DNA from: Atherinomorus stipes
Lineage: Eukaryota > Chordata > Actinopteri > Atheriniformes > Atherinidae
Length of the DNA stretch: 64,000 bases
Reading direction: 5' to 3'
Assembly (NCBI GenBank): GCA_023101725.1
Contig: JALJCO010003425.1
Location: 1 to 64,000 of the forward strand
Shown here: piece by piece, positions 1 to 11,939 of the stretch
How positions within the stretch are numbered: position 1 is the stretch's first letter
How the letters are laid out: each line of letters starts with the position of its first letter
The notes under the pieces: generated by a model
Told to the model about the DNA's origin: nothing
The model's database searches: none
What the model saw: the letters and a program-made list of their open reading frames with translations, nothing else
Translations under genes and position numbers: made by a program

Positions 1-490
1 TGTAGTAACACGTCTGTAAAAAGTAGTTCCAGGGTGATGTTTACCATCGTGTAGTAACACGTCTGTAAAAAGTAGTTCCAGGGTGATGTTTACCATCGTG
101 TAGTAATATGTCTGTAAAAAGTAGTTCCAGGGTGATGTTTACCAGCGTGTAGTAACACGTCTGTAAAAAGTAGTTCCAGGGTGATGTTTACCATTGTGTA
201 GTAACACGTCTGTAAAAAGTAGTTCCAGGGTGATGTTTACCATCGTGTAGTAACACGTCTGTAAAAAGTAGTTCCAGGATGATGTTTACCATCGTGTAGT
301 AACACGTCTGTAAAAAGTAGTTCCAGGGTGATGTTTACCAGCGTGTAGTAACACGTCTGTAAAAAGTAGTTCCAGGGTGATGTTTACCATTGTGTAGTAA
401 CACGTCTGTAACAAAGTAGTTCCAGGGTGATGTTTACCATCGTGTAGTAACACGTCTGTAAAAAGTAGTTCCAGGGTGATGTTTACCATC
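1..490. repeat. 49-bp minisatellite
   Basis: Ten head-to-tail units of 49 bp containing TGTAGTAACACGTCTGTAAA and TCCAGGGTGATGTTTACCAT. The array already runs at base 1, so its left end is outside the window. Units differ by single bases, for example CATCG, CAGCG or CATTG at the end. Every unit holds TGTTTAC, a forkhead-type core. Confidence 0.95.
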
Positions 491-1190
491 GTGTAGACCT
501 TCCACCACTGCTTTCCACAAAGTCCTCTCTCTTCTTAAAGTGAGTGTGTTCGGCTGGATGTTCCAACAGTCCAGGACTTTATCTGATTGGATAACCTGAA
601 TCTCCAGCTGAGGAATGGTCCCTGCTCCCCTTCACTCTCCCGGCTCTTTTGTTTCCATCAGCATTGTTGCTGCATTGAAATGTTTTTTTCTTTTTGTTTG
701 TTTATTTCTCTCTCTGAAAAATGTTTGCTTTCTTCAATGATCTCTCTGTATTTGTGCTGTTGTCTGAGATGTCATGTTTGAGTTTGCACAGAATCCCCCT
801 CTCTCTCACTCAGGGCTCTCCACTCAGGAGCACATCAGTCTCAGAGGCCCTCTCCCATCTCATCAGTGATTGGGTAAAAATATCTGCCCATCCCACTCTC
901 CTCTGCCAGCCTTGCCTATCTCCAAACTGGCTGAATCCTTTAGCAAGCGCCTCTGATTGGCTTACTCTTACTTCCTGCCTATTCACCCCGCCCCCCCCAC
1001 TATGTGGCTGTCAGTCTAATGAGGATGTATCCTTCCCTCGCTTAGCTGGGTAGTGCTTAACTTTGTCAGTCGCTCATGATTCCTTTAACACCTGTAGACA
1101 ATCTGTGGCTTTGTATTTTCAATAACATGCTGGTTGCTGACTAGTTGCCTGATGGTGATAGTTTTGGTTAATGCAAATAGTTTGTAGTAG
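491..1190. other. no gene seen; pyrimidine-rich intron DNA
   Basis: No coding homology was recognised. The stretch is T/C-rich with several TTTCTTTTT runs. It is assumed to be adgrb1 intron. Confidence 0.5.
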
Positions 1191-1194
1191 AGCT

Positions 1195-1260
1195 CTTAAA
1201 AAGTATTCATCCCCCTACTTTGGCTTTTTAGTTGTTTTTTGGGCCGATCAGAATGAAATT
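1195..1260. mobile_element. transposon end remnant
   Basis: TTAAAAAGTATTCATCCCCC followed by TACTTTGGC resembles the end of fish DNA transposons (compare AAAGTATTCAGCCCCCTTGA at 25631). No matching partner end was found nearby. Confidence 0.35.
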
Positions 1261-1621
1261 AAATATTGAATATTTAATTTCTCTTAATTTTCTTAAATTG
1301 ACTATTTTCTAGAGCTGTCCTCTAATGTTTCTGGATGCGTTTATATCAACCGCCTTTCAGTCTCTAAATAAGTTCTGGTACCAGGAATGACCACCAGAGG
1401 TCTTATAATTAGTTCACTGAGCTCCACCTGTGCTCAGGCTGGCTGTCATATGATCTCAGCATCCATCCACCTGATCTGAGACATCCCAAATCAAGAGACA
1501 CCAGAACAACCCAAAGCTCTCCAAACAGGCGGGTGTGGTGGAGTGGTGGGTGGGGTTATGAAAAAGAGGATCCCAGACTCAGTAATAGACTTGTAGTCAA
1601 GACAGCCTAAACCAAGACCAA

Positions 1622-2587
1622 GGGTCGGATCTATCAAGATCCAAATGTGCGTGTAGTAATTTGCCAACACAATCTGCAATTTTGCGCCAGGGGCTAAACC
1701 ACAGTTTGCGAGCGATTTATCAAGAATGAAGGTGCAAATGATCGTGGGTGCAAACGTGTTGGAAACGCCCCGATATTTATGAGGGTTTTGCGAGTGGTGA
1801 ATTGCGAGAGACGACAACACAAAAGGAAATACGACCCACAAAGGGAGATATTAGAGGAGGAAGGAGATGAAAATGTAATTTAAAATAAGTAAAATTTAAA
1901 TCATACAACATGTGTCCGTGCAGAGTTTCAGAAGAGACCAGTTTGTGAGGACTTGGATCAGGAGTTACTGAACACATGAAAGTGTCTGCAGCTCCGACAT
2001 GGTCTCTATTACGCAGGTGCGTACTTTGGCACAATGCCAGCGGCTTCAGAGCTCGCGCTGCCAGGTGATCCTGTGGTCCTGTCCAGCTGCTAAAACCCAA
2101 GTTAAAACGTGACGTTGGCGAAAAAGGGAAATAAAAAGACACAATTAATGCAGCTTTAGTTCTCATTAAGCTCCAAAGTGACTGCAAACTTTCATTTATC
2201 CTGTGGAGATTTTTACTGAATTAAAAATGAGAACTAAACACGCTGCCCCCACTGCTCATGAAAAATGATTCTGAATCACATGTGTGTCCAGGATTGTCCC
2301 TCTCAGAAGTTGCGGCCTTTTGTGCACAAAGCTGCAGGTTGCACCTGCTTTTCAGACTTACTGAAATAGACGCAAACAACCAGCAATGCAATGTGTCTCA
2401 CAGTTGATAAATCGCCTTGTGAGTGCTAAATTAATATATTTATATATTATGGATAAGAGACATTATTTAGCACGTTTTAAAGACCAAAACCTTTTAGCTG
2501 TTGATAGATCAGTTTATACATTTTTTTGCGTGTGTAGTGAGATAGCTCACGTTTTTATACACACAAACCTTTGATAGATTCGGCCCC
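1622..2587. mobile_element. TIR element, 966 bp, non-autonomous
   Basis: The left end GGGTCGGATCTATCAA is the inverse of the right end TTGATAGATTCGGCCCC. The interior shows no recognisable transposase. The flanks on both sides are related A/G-rich text (CAAGACC, GAGACCA). The superfamily is not clear and a target duplication could not be fixed. Confidence 0.6.
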
Positions 2588-2763
2588 AAGACTCTACTGA
2601 GACCACAGAGTATTAATACCAAGACAGGACCAAGACTAGTTCAGCTTGAGACTGAGACCAAAGAAAGAACATGAACTGTAGAACCTGAGCACCATACTGG
2701 GTTCAGCTGCTTACTACAAATACTATTGTATTATTTGGTACTTGACTGGTGCTTGAAGAGGGT

Positions 2764-2784
2764 GTATAATGATATATATCTACA

Positions 2785-2850
<66 letters not shown>
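2764..2850. repeat. (AT)n microsatellite
   Basis: About 85 bp of ATATAT with rare C interruptions. Confidence 0.95.
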
Positions 2851-2852
<2 letters not shown>

Positions 2853-2875
2853 CAATAATCAGTCAGTCTTGTTCT

Positions 2876-3135
2876 TTAGGGTGATGCTGCTGGTAGGAAC
2901 GAGTTTCTGTATCTCTCCATCCTACAGTGAACCTGACGCAGCCTCCCACTGAACACACTCTGTTGATTCTTCACCGTGTTGTGGAGGGGGAAGAATCCTC
3001 TATCATCTTCATCAGCTTGTGCAGCATTCTTTTCTGAATGATTAGCTCCAGCAGCTCCAGAGTTATTCCCAGCACAGAACCAGCTTTTTAGTTTCTTGTT
3101 TAGTTTCTTTAAGTCTCTGATTCTGATGCTGCTAA
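2876..3135 (-). pseudogene. possible LINE reverse-transcriptase C-terminal relic
   Basis: On the minus strand the translation ends SGRLRQVHCRMERYRNSFLP, like the C-terminal (C/R)RTxRYxNSFxPxA motif of non-LTR retrotransposon proteins. Only about 85 residues remain and no RT core is present. It is bracketed on both sides by (AT)n tracts. Weak assignment. Confidence 0.4.
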
Positions 3136-3169
<34 letters not shown>

Positions 3170-3170
3170 T
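3136..3170. repeat. (TA)n microsatellite
   Basis: About 35 bp of ATATAT directly after the LINE-like fragment, mirroring the (AT)n tract on its other side. Confidence 0.9.
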
Positions 3171-3265
3171 GTATACATAGGCTGTGAAAAGATTAATTCT
3201 AAATTAATCCCATTGTCAAACAAGGTTTTTTTTATTCATTGGTAATGCTATATGCAGAAAATAAC

Positions 3266-3340
3266 AGGGCTGTCAAAATTAATACATTAATCGCGATAAG
3301 TTAAAAAGAATCCATAATGCATTTTTTTTAATCGCATTTC
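3266..3340. mobile_element. hAT-type end remnant
   Basis: ACAGGGCTGTCAAAATTAAT followed by ACATTAATCGCGAT is the style of hAT/Charlie-type ends common in vertebrates. A second hAT-style motif, GTTGCCGACCCCTG, occurs at about 4717-4730. The two are not the same TIR, so at least two elements are involved. Confidence 0.4.
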
Positions 3341-3655
3341 AAACGTAAGCCGTCTTGTCCCTTTGACTAACCTGTAGTCAGCCCCTGTGGCCATAATGTG
3401 AAGCGGTAAAAAGTGATGGATGAAAAAGTTTGACCAGAATCTTAAACAGCTTGTTTAACTTTAAAAAAATAAATAAATTATCAGACGGTTCCATTGACAA
3501 GACTAATGTAGGATGCAGCATTTGTTTCAAGGAGTTCATCTTCCATTGGAGCACGTCTGATACAGGGTTCAAAAGTCTCACACACATTTGAAAGACCTCA
3601 CACACCGCTAGACATGCCATTTCCTATCCTTTTTCTGATTATTAATTTCACTGTG

Positions 3656-3843
3656 TTACTATGAGCGAGCCTACCAGGTTCGCTCGGATTGACTGCGTCT
3701 GTCTGGTGGCCGTCTGACCATGAAGTCAGACGCACGAGTTGTCAGGGATGGCCATAAAAGCAGCAGCAAAGGCGGACAAGGTCGCCAACGTGAAGACTGC
3801 AGGGATGGAGAATCTTGCGGCATTTGCCTTTATTTGGCTGAAC
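3656..3843 (+). repeat. dispersed repeat, copy 1
   Basis: From TACTATGAGCGAGCCTACC to TTTGCCTTTATTTGGCTGAA. The reverse complement of 55075-55240 carries the same order of blocks (GCGTCTGTCTGG, GGCCGTCTGA, CCATAAAAG/CCATAAAGG, TTTGCCTT). Probably the interior of a DNA element with two copies in this window. Confidence 0.65.
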
Positions 3844-4729
3844 AGAGAAAGTTAGAAGTGAGAGGAAACTCTTTCACTGAATGATTTGCTGCAGCTTCAC
3901 CCCAAACACGCACAGCGGCTCCATCTGCAGCAGAGTCCTGCACCTGCTTCACTGCAGCGGGTAAAGTGGAGAGTGCTCGTTTGGAGGTGGAAGCAGCAAA
4001 GTTTAACAGATGATCAGTCTGATTCTTAAATAATGTGGAGCAGAGCAGTTACTAAACACTCACAGACTTGTTGCTTCAGGATCACAAAGACCAGACAGAA
4101 AGACGAGGAGAATAACTGGTTTGTGACTGAACGCTGCTGTGTGCGCTGCTTATTTCACAGCATCTCCATCTTATAAATGCAGCCAGACTGTTAATCCCGA
4201 CCGTTCCTCCTCTACCTGCTGTAGGATACAATAAAGCACACTAGATCCAACAGAATGTTAAATATATATAAATAAAAATAAACTTGTGTTTGGACACATC
4301 TACAAATAACATTACACGTTTACTCCTTTGTAGATAAACTTATTTAATTATTCCTTCATTGATAACGTCACGACTAATATCTGCGACCACAAAACAAGAA
4401 TTTCACACAGATTTTAGAACATTCAAGTGGTGAGTTGGCAAAGTATGATCAAATAAAAGACATCTGCTCGACTTCAGAACATCTGGCTTGAAGCAGAAAC
4501 TTAAATGTTAGAAAAAGAGTAAAAAAAGAAAGAAAAACTATAGCTCTGTTTGCCACCAATAGATTTTAATAAAATAAGTTTACTACGTTTTTGCAAAAGT
4601 ATCATACAAATAGGTTATGAAATAAATCTAGAGATAAGGGGGGAAAATTATGGAGAAAAAACTAATTTTGCAAGGTAACTTTGGCTCGTCTTCAGTTGGT
4701 CTGGAAAAAAATTTAGTTGCCGACCCCTG

Positions 4730-5455
4730 TTTTAGACTGTTCTGTTTGTCATAAGTGAGATAGAATTTCCTACCAGTAATACAAATCACTTGATTGCTAA
4801 AGAAATGTCATTTTTAAAGTAACTTAAAGACACACAACAGAACTTTTAGCAGCATCCATCTCCATGGTACCTGTACCGTGATTTACACCAGCCAGTAACA
4901 GACAGTCTTATCTTGACTCTTGTTCTGTCCCTTCCTCTGTTTCTTTCTTCTTCTTACTCCGGTAATGTTCCTTTGTGTTTCTTTACTGAATCCGACATGA
5001 TGGGCCTTCAAAACACCCACAGCGTTGATACCTGCTTCACATCTGGATGCTAGTAAGTGACGCAATGCACAACCAAGAGTCGGCTGCAACGTCACAGTCG
5101 TGTCCCTGATGGGAATCTTACATACTGCAGTTTCTGAACCCCCGGAACGCCTCTGGACAGTGACGGCTTGAAAATGTGCATAATGAATGTTGGTGTGCCA
5201 TCAAAATGAGTAAGGAACGCATATTTTTAAGACCTAAAAGTTACGTTGTGTGTCTTTAAGAGAGTGGCCTGATATATTTAATCTCTCAAAGTATGCACTG
5301 CATTACTTTATTCTTCCTAATATTTGGAAGTTGGTCTACATTGCACTTTATTTAACATCCTGTCACTATGCCTCCGAGTGATCACGTGCCCTGGCTGCTT
5401 GGCCAAGGGGATGTCCCTTTGGCTGAATGGTTAGCGTGCATGACTCACCCAGGAG
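4730..5455. other. no gene seen
   Basis: Unremarkable AT-moderate DNA between a hAT-type end and the GATA microsatellite. No exon or RNA gene was recognised. Confidence 0.5.
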
Positions 5456-5458
5456 TCC

Positions 5459-5632
<174 letters not shown>

Positions 5633-6119
5633 TCAAAGTCCTCAGAGAGCCAGTGTGTGGTTTCGTAAACTTCGTCATCTGAGGAAAATGGTCATTCATT
5701 TCATGGATAGTCAGCATGTTAAATGTTAAATTTTGTGACATTCCAGTTAGACAGAAATTGAAGCAGTATGAACCAGTTTGGCTTGTTGGGAAGGGCCGCA
5801 GCAGGGTTTAGGCTGCATCTGCACCAACCAGCAGACTTCTGGGACAATGTTGGACAGACCAGACCAGAGCAGACATGTTTGGTCAGAATGAACACACCAA
5901 CGTCTTCTGGTGGCAGAAGCCAAAGATGTCTACTAGATGTCTCGTCTAAGTTTAGACTAAAATTCACCTCACTGTATTCGGTCTCTATTTTAGCCCGAAT
6001 CTGGACGTTATAATTGAATCCATTATCATCAAATATTAAATTACAAAACAACTGTAGGCTGTGTAAATGATGGCCAAATGTTGGATCAAAACATTGATCA
6101 ATGTACAATGCAACAGTAT

Positions 6120-6270
6120 AGTTTACATTTAGTCTAAGGTAGTCGAGGCTTAGACGGCTAAAAAAGCGTTCATTTTTTTAGACCAGTGGTAGACCAATTT
6201 TAGCCTAGCCTAAGGATGTCTAATAGACGTCTAATAGACAGATGTCTATTAGACGTCTAAGGAGGATTCT
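6120..6270. mobile_element. AGACGTCTA-type repeat, copy 1
   Basis: Contains TTTAGACCAGTGGTAGACC and repeated GTCTAATAGACGTCTAA palindromes. The same blocks recur at 46788-46892. The region from about 5920 (GATGTCTACTAGATGTCTCG) may belong to the same element, which would then be about 350 bp. Confidence 0.6.
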
Positions 6271-6925
6271 GCATCAGACTGCTGGTGGTGCTGCCTCTGG
6301 TGACCGCCTTATGTCAACGCCACCTTCAGTAATTAGTAGTTTGCTCCACGTCTGATCTTTAACACCCAGAATATCTCCAGACAACAGATACGTCATCATG
6401 TTCAGCTTCAATGTCCGATACAGTTTCACTTTCTGAACTTTCTCTGTCCAGTTTCAAAATCTCCAATAGCACAGTCGCCTTGCTGCAGGTGCAGTGGTGT
6501 AGCAGGGAAAAAGACCCCCCTAAACATCAAACAGCTGCTTCGTCAGTAAATTTGTGTCTAAATTTTCATTTTATTTATTACATGATTTTATTATTGTAGA
6601 AATTAATAAATCACAGTCTTTCATTTGTTGTTGTCCATGGAATTAGCTACTGTAAAGTTAGGGTAAGACTCGTGAAATCTTATAAACTTCACAAAATAAA
6701 TTTACATGGATTTAATTTTCTCTCAGCCAGAGTAATAAAAATGCCACCATCGCCAGTAAAGCTCCTGTAACTCCTCTAAAAGTAGCAGAACAATGGAGGC
6801 TGATATTTTGGAGCTCTAATTTGCGTTGGTTTAGCGTCATCCCAGTTGCTTGGCAAAAAAGATATGCCGGGGAGGCTAAACAGTCCAAATTTAACAGCCT
6901 CTCACTTACGCCTTATGCGGTTTAA

Positions 6926-7626
6926 GGGCCTTTTCACATGGCATCCTCGGGCCTGTGCCTGGCTCAGGATCGTTGATTCTTGTGTTGCGTTCACATGCCA
7001 GTGTTTCAACCAGGCTCGGACACACTGTATTTTCAGTGCCAGAACACTGTGGCAGTGTTGAGGAAACTTCATTGATAGCTAACAACCGAGGAAGCAACAA
7101 ACCCTTACGTCACCAGCCAAGTGACGAGTTAGTACATGAACAAGGAAGGAAGTTTGTTTGGTTACTAGGAGAGATTTCTTTTTATATATATATATATAAA
7201 TCTGTTTATTGAACATTTTAATTAAACAAATACAAATCACAGATTCAATAAATGTACAGAATAGATTACTAGGAGAGATTTCTTGTCTGCTATGGATGCA
7301 AGCTAGGCACTCATATTTTACATTTTAGCTTTTTAAAATCACCGACGATGATTACAAGGAGAAGAAGATGAACGACGACAAAGATAACATGCTGTTAGGG
7401 TTGAGTTTTTATTTGGTCACTTCCGCTTGTTGGGTGAGTAGCCCATGTCACATCCGGCATGGCCTGGATTGTGTTCACAAAGCATTTTTCCCTGCTCGAG
7501 CGCGGGTGGCCCGGGTCCTGGACTACCTCTGGACATGGGTTGCCTGGGCCTGGCCTGTTTGCTGTCACATGGACAAAATTTGTGGTCAAACGTACTCGGG
7601 TCTGAACACGCCATGTGAAAAGGGCC
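6926..7626. mobile_element. TIR element, about 700 bp
   Basis: Left end GGGCCTTTTCACATGGC, right end GCCATGTGAAAAGGGCC. It begins after TTTAA and ends before TAT. The interior has CTCGGGCC/GGCCCGGG-type inner repeats and no transposase. Its ends resemble those of the 10451 element (GGCCTTTTCA), suggesting one superfamily (PIF/Harbinger-like). Confidence 0.7.
7162..7284 (-). mobile_element. short retroposed insertion with 19-bp target duplication
   Basis: TTACTAGGAGAGATTTCTT occurs perfectly at 7162-7180 and 7266-7284. Between them are 85 bp starting with TTTATATATATATATATAAA. Read on the minus strand, the insert ends in a simple (TA)n tail, as expected for a 5'-truncated LINE or SINE. It lies inside the 6926-7626 TIR element, so it is younger. 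Confidence 0.75.
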
Positions 7627-8275
7627 TATGGAGGACACAGCCTACATAGACCGGGTGCGACAGGGCCTTCGAAGGAAGTAGCCCCTGGATTTGGACGTAG
7701 CTAATGATCTGCTGCAGGTGGTGTATCTGTGGCAAAGGTCCCCCCTCAAACAGCTTGTTGTTGCAACCTTGTTTGGGCTTTTTCAGCTGACAAATTCAGA
7801 TCAGAACAAAAATGAAAGTTTGAACTGGTTTAGCACTAAGACCAGTCCAAGTCCAGACCTCAACATGCTGTGGTGGGACCCTCATAGAGCTGTGCAGAAA
7901 CCTGCACCTGTTCAGAGTTATGAACATGGGCTGGACCAGAATTCCTGCAGAAGCATGTGAGATGGATAAACTTCAGCTCACTGCTGTGACAGAGCTTCTA
8001 GAAGCTGCCGAGTCATGGACGCAGCACTTTGCACTCAGTCTGACTTTGAAGCTGTTTTTTTTGTTTGTTTGTTTTTTGAGCAAGTAGAAAAATGATGCAG
8101 GGTAGTGAGTCATACTGGTCTAACTGGAGCATGGTTCTCACCATCAGCTCTGTGATGTCTGATGTGTGTGAGAGGAGCAGCTGCCCTGAGCTTCCACTTC
8201 ATCGTCAGCTATAGTCACCGTCTCCAGCAGGCTCTTTTATGATAAAAGTCAGGATATTTGGTGGACTGTTGGTGA
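7627..8275. other. no gene seen
   Basis: No exon-like homology was recognised. A T/G-rich stretch (TTTTTTTTGTTTGTTTG) lies at 8055-8080. Confidence 0.5.
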
Positions 8276-8278
8276 GAC

Positions 8279-8304
8279 ACCCCCCCCCCCCCCCCCCCCC
8301 CCCC
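8279..8304. repeat. poly(C) tract
   Basis: About 26 consecutive C, then CTCACCCCATCCCCC. The length is prone to sequencing error. Confidence 0.9.
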
Positions 8305-8427
8305 TCACCCCATCCCCCATCCATTGCCTCTGCTTTACTGAAGGATGGTATGGAAAACATGTTTAATGAAGCGAATTTATTTGTACAGAATCTAATTAAG
8401 TGTGAAGCAGCATCTGCAGTGTGCAGG

Positions 8428-9075
8428 TCGGCCAATGCTCCAGGGAAAAAGCCTCACCCCTCCGATGCTTGGCCAAAGCTTCGCCCCTCTAACGCTCCAG
8501 GGAAAGCCTCGCCCCCTCTAATGCTCGGGTAAAGCCTCATCCCTCCGGTGCTCCAGGGAAAGCCTCACCCCTCCAATGCTTGGCTAAAGCTCCGCCCCTC
8601 TAACCCTCCAGGGAAAGCCTCGCCCCCTCTAATGCTCCAGGGGAAGCCTCACCCCTCTGATGCTCCAGGGAAAGCCTCGCCCCCTCTAATGCTTGGTTCA
8701 AGCCTCGCCCTTCTAATGCTCAGGTAAAGCCTCACCCCTCCGATGCTCCAGGGACAGTCTCATCCCTCTAATGCTCCAGGGAAGCCTCGCCCCTCCGATG
8801 CTCCAGGGAAAGCCTCGCCCCACTGATGCTCCAGGGAAAGCCTCGCCCCTCTAATGCTCCAGGGAAGCCTCGCCCCTCCGATGCTCCAGGTAAAGCCTCG
8901 CCCCACTGATGCTCCAGGGAAAGCCTCGCCCCTCTAATGCTCCAGGGAAGCCTCGCCCCTCCGATGCTCCAGGTAAAGCCTCGCCCCACTGATGCTCCAG
9001 GGAAAGCCTCGCCCCTCTAATGCTCCAGGGAAGCCTCGCCCCTCTGATGCTCCAGGGAAAGCCTCGCCCCTCCTG
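8428..9075. repeat. 27/28-bp minisatellite
   Basis: About 23 units with core ATGCTCCAGGGAAAGCCTCG followed by CCCCTCT or CCCCTCC. Units vary by one or two bases, and some carry TTGGCTAAAG instead of CCAGGGAAAG. On the minus strand the open frames read WSIRGARL-type repeats, which are by-products. Confidence 0.93.
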
Positions 9076-10450
9076 AGAAACTGAGAGGAGACACTGAGTT
9101 AAACCTCCTTGACTGCCACTTTGTCTGCTCACAGGCTGATCAGTTATATAGCAGATTTTTATCACCTATCCAATCCTGTGTCCCCTGTGAGGACCTGTGA
9201 GGATGTGTTTGGACTGCTCGTGTAGCACATTGTGTTTGCACAGTGGCTGTTTTTTCACCCCACCTGTCTAAGCAACCTTTCTGCTCTCCGTTCTCAGGTC
9301 CAGGAGAAGCGTGCGTTTCTGAGAGTGTTGATAGCTTTTTAATATCGTTGCCTCCAGCGTACACTTACCGGCTGTCTTGGCCTTTTACTAGAAATTGAAT
9401 TTTTTCCATTATGTGATTTTTAATCCGGGCATCCAGAGGCTACAAAAATCGATTCTCTGGACTCGTCAGGTCTAATTGTTGTTCAGCAGAAGGCCATTTG
9501 GTAACATATTAGTTTGTCATTACTTGCCGATATCTGCAGCTCTGTTTTGTTTTCCAGCAGGAGCCACAGCGAGCTTCGCAGAGCTGTAAACGGTGTGACA
9601 GGTAGATGTTTTTATAGGTGAACTACGAAAGGAAGGATTCAGGCTTTTGTAGGTGTAGCTGAGGGTTTTGAGGGTGCTGCTTGGAGACAAGTCTGTGAGT
9701 TAGGTCTTTGTGTTAAAGCTCAGCATTGCTGTAATGCAGTCATGTCAGACGGGGATCATCATCAGCCTGGAAGCCTGCAGAAAGAAGCGCCTCCTGAGGC
9801 TGGGTGGGTGGGTCTGAGTTTGCGTCCTGTCAAACTGGCCTCTTGTGTGAGATTCAGACTTTATTTTAACGTAAAAGAGCCCCGCCTCTCCCGCCACCCC
9901 TCCCCACACACACAAATCCAGCTGAAGAGAAATCCAGTTCACCAGCCTCTGCAGGACTGCAGCCCTGAGAGAGAGATTGTGCGAGAACACTGTGACTCAA
10001 TGTGTGCGTGAGTGAATGTTTTTGCGTGCGCTGAGTTGTGCACGTGTGTGTGTAGGTGCATTTGTATCTGTTTGTGTATGTTACAGCGTGTTAATTTGAC
10101 TTTGCAGTCAGATGACAGTGCCACTGTACAATATGACGCTCAAATGTGCCAAGTGCGGAGTTATCTCTTCGGCTGACGTTTCCACCACAGCTACCAGTAA
10201 CGCCATGTTAGTCCCGCTAATTATCTTACCTTAACTCTCTTCCTACCTCTGTTCTCTCCTCTGCTGTATGCCTCCCTTCTTCCTCACTTGATTCGTTCTC
10301 TGTCTTCTACCCCTCTGTCATCTCTTCTCCCCGTTGCCGTGGCAGTCAGGACCTTCTCTCAGAGCTAAGACTTGAATCCTCTAAGCTGCTCCTCAACAGA
10401 AACTGGGTTGAGTTTATGTGGAAATGCTTCTGCTTGATGGTTGAATGTAA
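9076..10450. other. no gene seen
   Basis: No exon or RNA gene was recognised. A short CACACACA stretch lies near 9905 and GTGTGTGT-like text near 10040. Confidence 0.5.
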
Positions 10451-10954
10451 AGGCCTTTTCAGATAGGACGCATTTTTTGCTGCGCTCACCGTGGGGTAGG
10501 GCGCAGACCCGGCGACAGAGCACAGCGGCAGCAAACGTCAGGCATGCGTTGCTAAGCGACAGACCAGGAAGTGTTTTCTCCCCGGCACGCTTCGTTGTGA
10601 GAGATGTACCTCTCATCGTCGCAGCAAAGAGCTTTTCTCCTGAGGAGGAGGAGATCAGCAGCAAATAAAAGGGTGGGGGTCCACCTGATCCTGAAGGCAA
10701 GGCAGGACTTGGGGGAGTTCAGGCTCGTCCGGGAGCTGCATTCTCTCACACAGACCGCTTCCAGGTTTACTTCAGGCTGACCAAGGACCACTTTTTTTTC
10801 TGAACTGGCCTCTAGGACGCGCTAGGACGTCGTCACAGCACGCTCGAATTGAAAATTTTTCAATTCAAACGCGCTGCCACCGCAGTAACACATAAATGAT
10901 GAATGGGTTTGCCGCCGACCACCTGCGCTTTGCGCATCCTATCTGAAAAGGCCT
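10451..10954. mobile_element. Harbinger-like TIR element, 504 bp
   Basis: Left end AGGCCTTTTCAGATAGGA, right end TCCTATCTGAAAAGGCCT: an exact 18-bp TIR. TAA flanks both sides (10448-10450 and 10955-10957), which fits the 3-bp TWA target site of PIF/Harbinger. No transposase, so non-autonomous. Confidence 0.85.
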
Positions 10955-11161
10955 TAAGTGTGTGAGTATGTTTGTGTTCAGAGGCTGACGGTAAGGAAGG
11001 CACACGCAGGTTTATGGCTGGCTGCGACCGCTGCAGTCAGATGAGCGAAGCTGGTCCTGCTACAGCCCTTATTCAGTCAGAACTAGTGTCAAATAACAAA
11101 CCGACATCTCAATGTTTAATGTGACATGAGGGACAGCGGATGCAGTGTTTTGAGTTAACTA

Positions 11162-11330
11162 TTCAAAAGTTTGGACACCTTTTCATTCAAAGGTTTCTTT
11201 CATTTTACAAACAAATAGGAACAAACAGCCAACATATCTACAAACGTTCATTGATTGGAATGCCCAGGGTTTGTTCTGTGTTCAAAATTCTTGTCACTTT
11301 CATTTGGCCTCAAATTAAAGCAATTTCCAT
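11162..11330. mobile_element. left end of a possible long inverted-repeat element
   Basis: TTCAAAAGTTTGGACACC at 11162-11179 is the inverse (17 of 18 bases) of GGTGTCCAAACTTTTGAC at 19946-19963. Ends of this text are common in fish DNA transposons. The 8.8 kb between them contains the 12-bp array, two TIR elements, a Gypsy relic and a LINE end. Confidence 0.45.
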
Positions 11331-11939
11331 TCCTCCATGAGTTTGGACCTGGATACACTCAAACAAAGAGCAGCTGCTTTGAGTGCATTATGTGGTTAAA
11401 TGGCTTTATGAAGCTGTTCATTTCCATCATTAACAGTTTTCAACCAGTTCTCTGACTTTATCCTTGAAATGTTTTTGCTGGGGTCATTTTCTCTGCAGCT
11501 CTCAGTTTTAATGACCTGCTGTCTGACCTGATTTGTCAGACAATGTGTTTGTTGTTGAGGAAGAAACTTATCATCCATGTTCATCCACTGACCTGAAGTA
11601 AAAGTTTGGTTTCTTAGAGAAAGCTAACAGCTAGTCACGATTTCCATCATCTTCACCTGGACTCTGACATACTCGAACTAGTCAGTCCTCTGACTTAATA
11701 ACTTCGCAGCCATCCTGTAATTGACTTTATTGAGCCTGTTGACCTGTTAAAGAAAGATGATGGCTGGTTAATCTGAAGGCAGAATGGATGTCAGATGAAT
11801 GTCCAATATCATTACAGGGAACTTGCTCTGCACGATCGCAGCTCTTCCTCCATGACTGATGGGACCAAACATCCGAGATGTGATCTGACACCAAAGTCCC
11901 GATACCCACAAGTCTAGTATCCATTCATTTAGTTTCTGG

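Noticed and set aside
8239..8532. Proline-rich frame starting near 8239
   Set aside because: Created by the poly(C) tract and the start of the 27/28-bp array.
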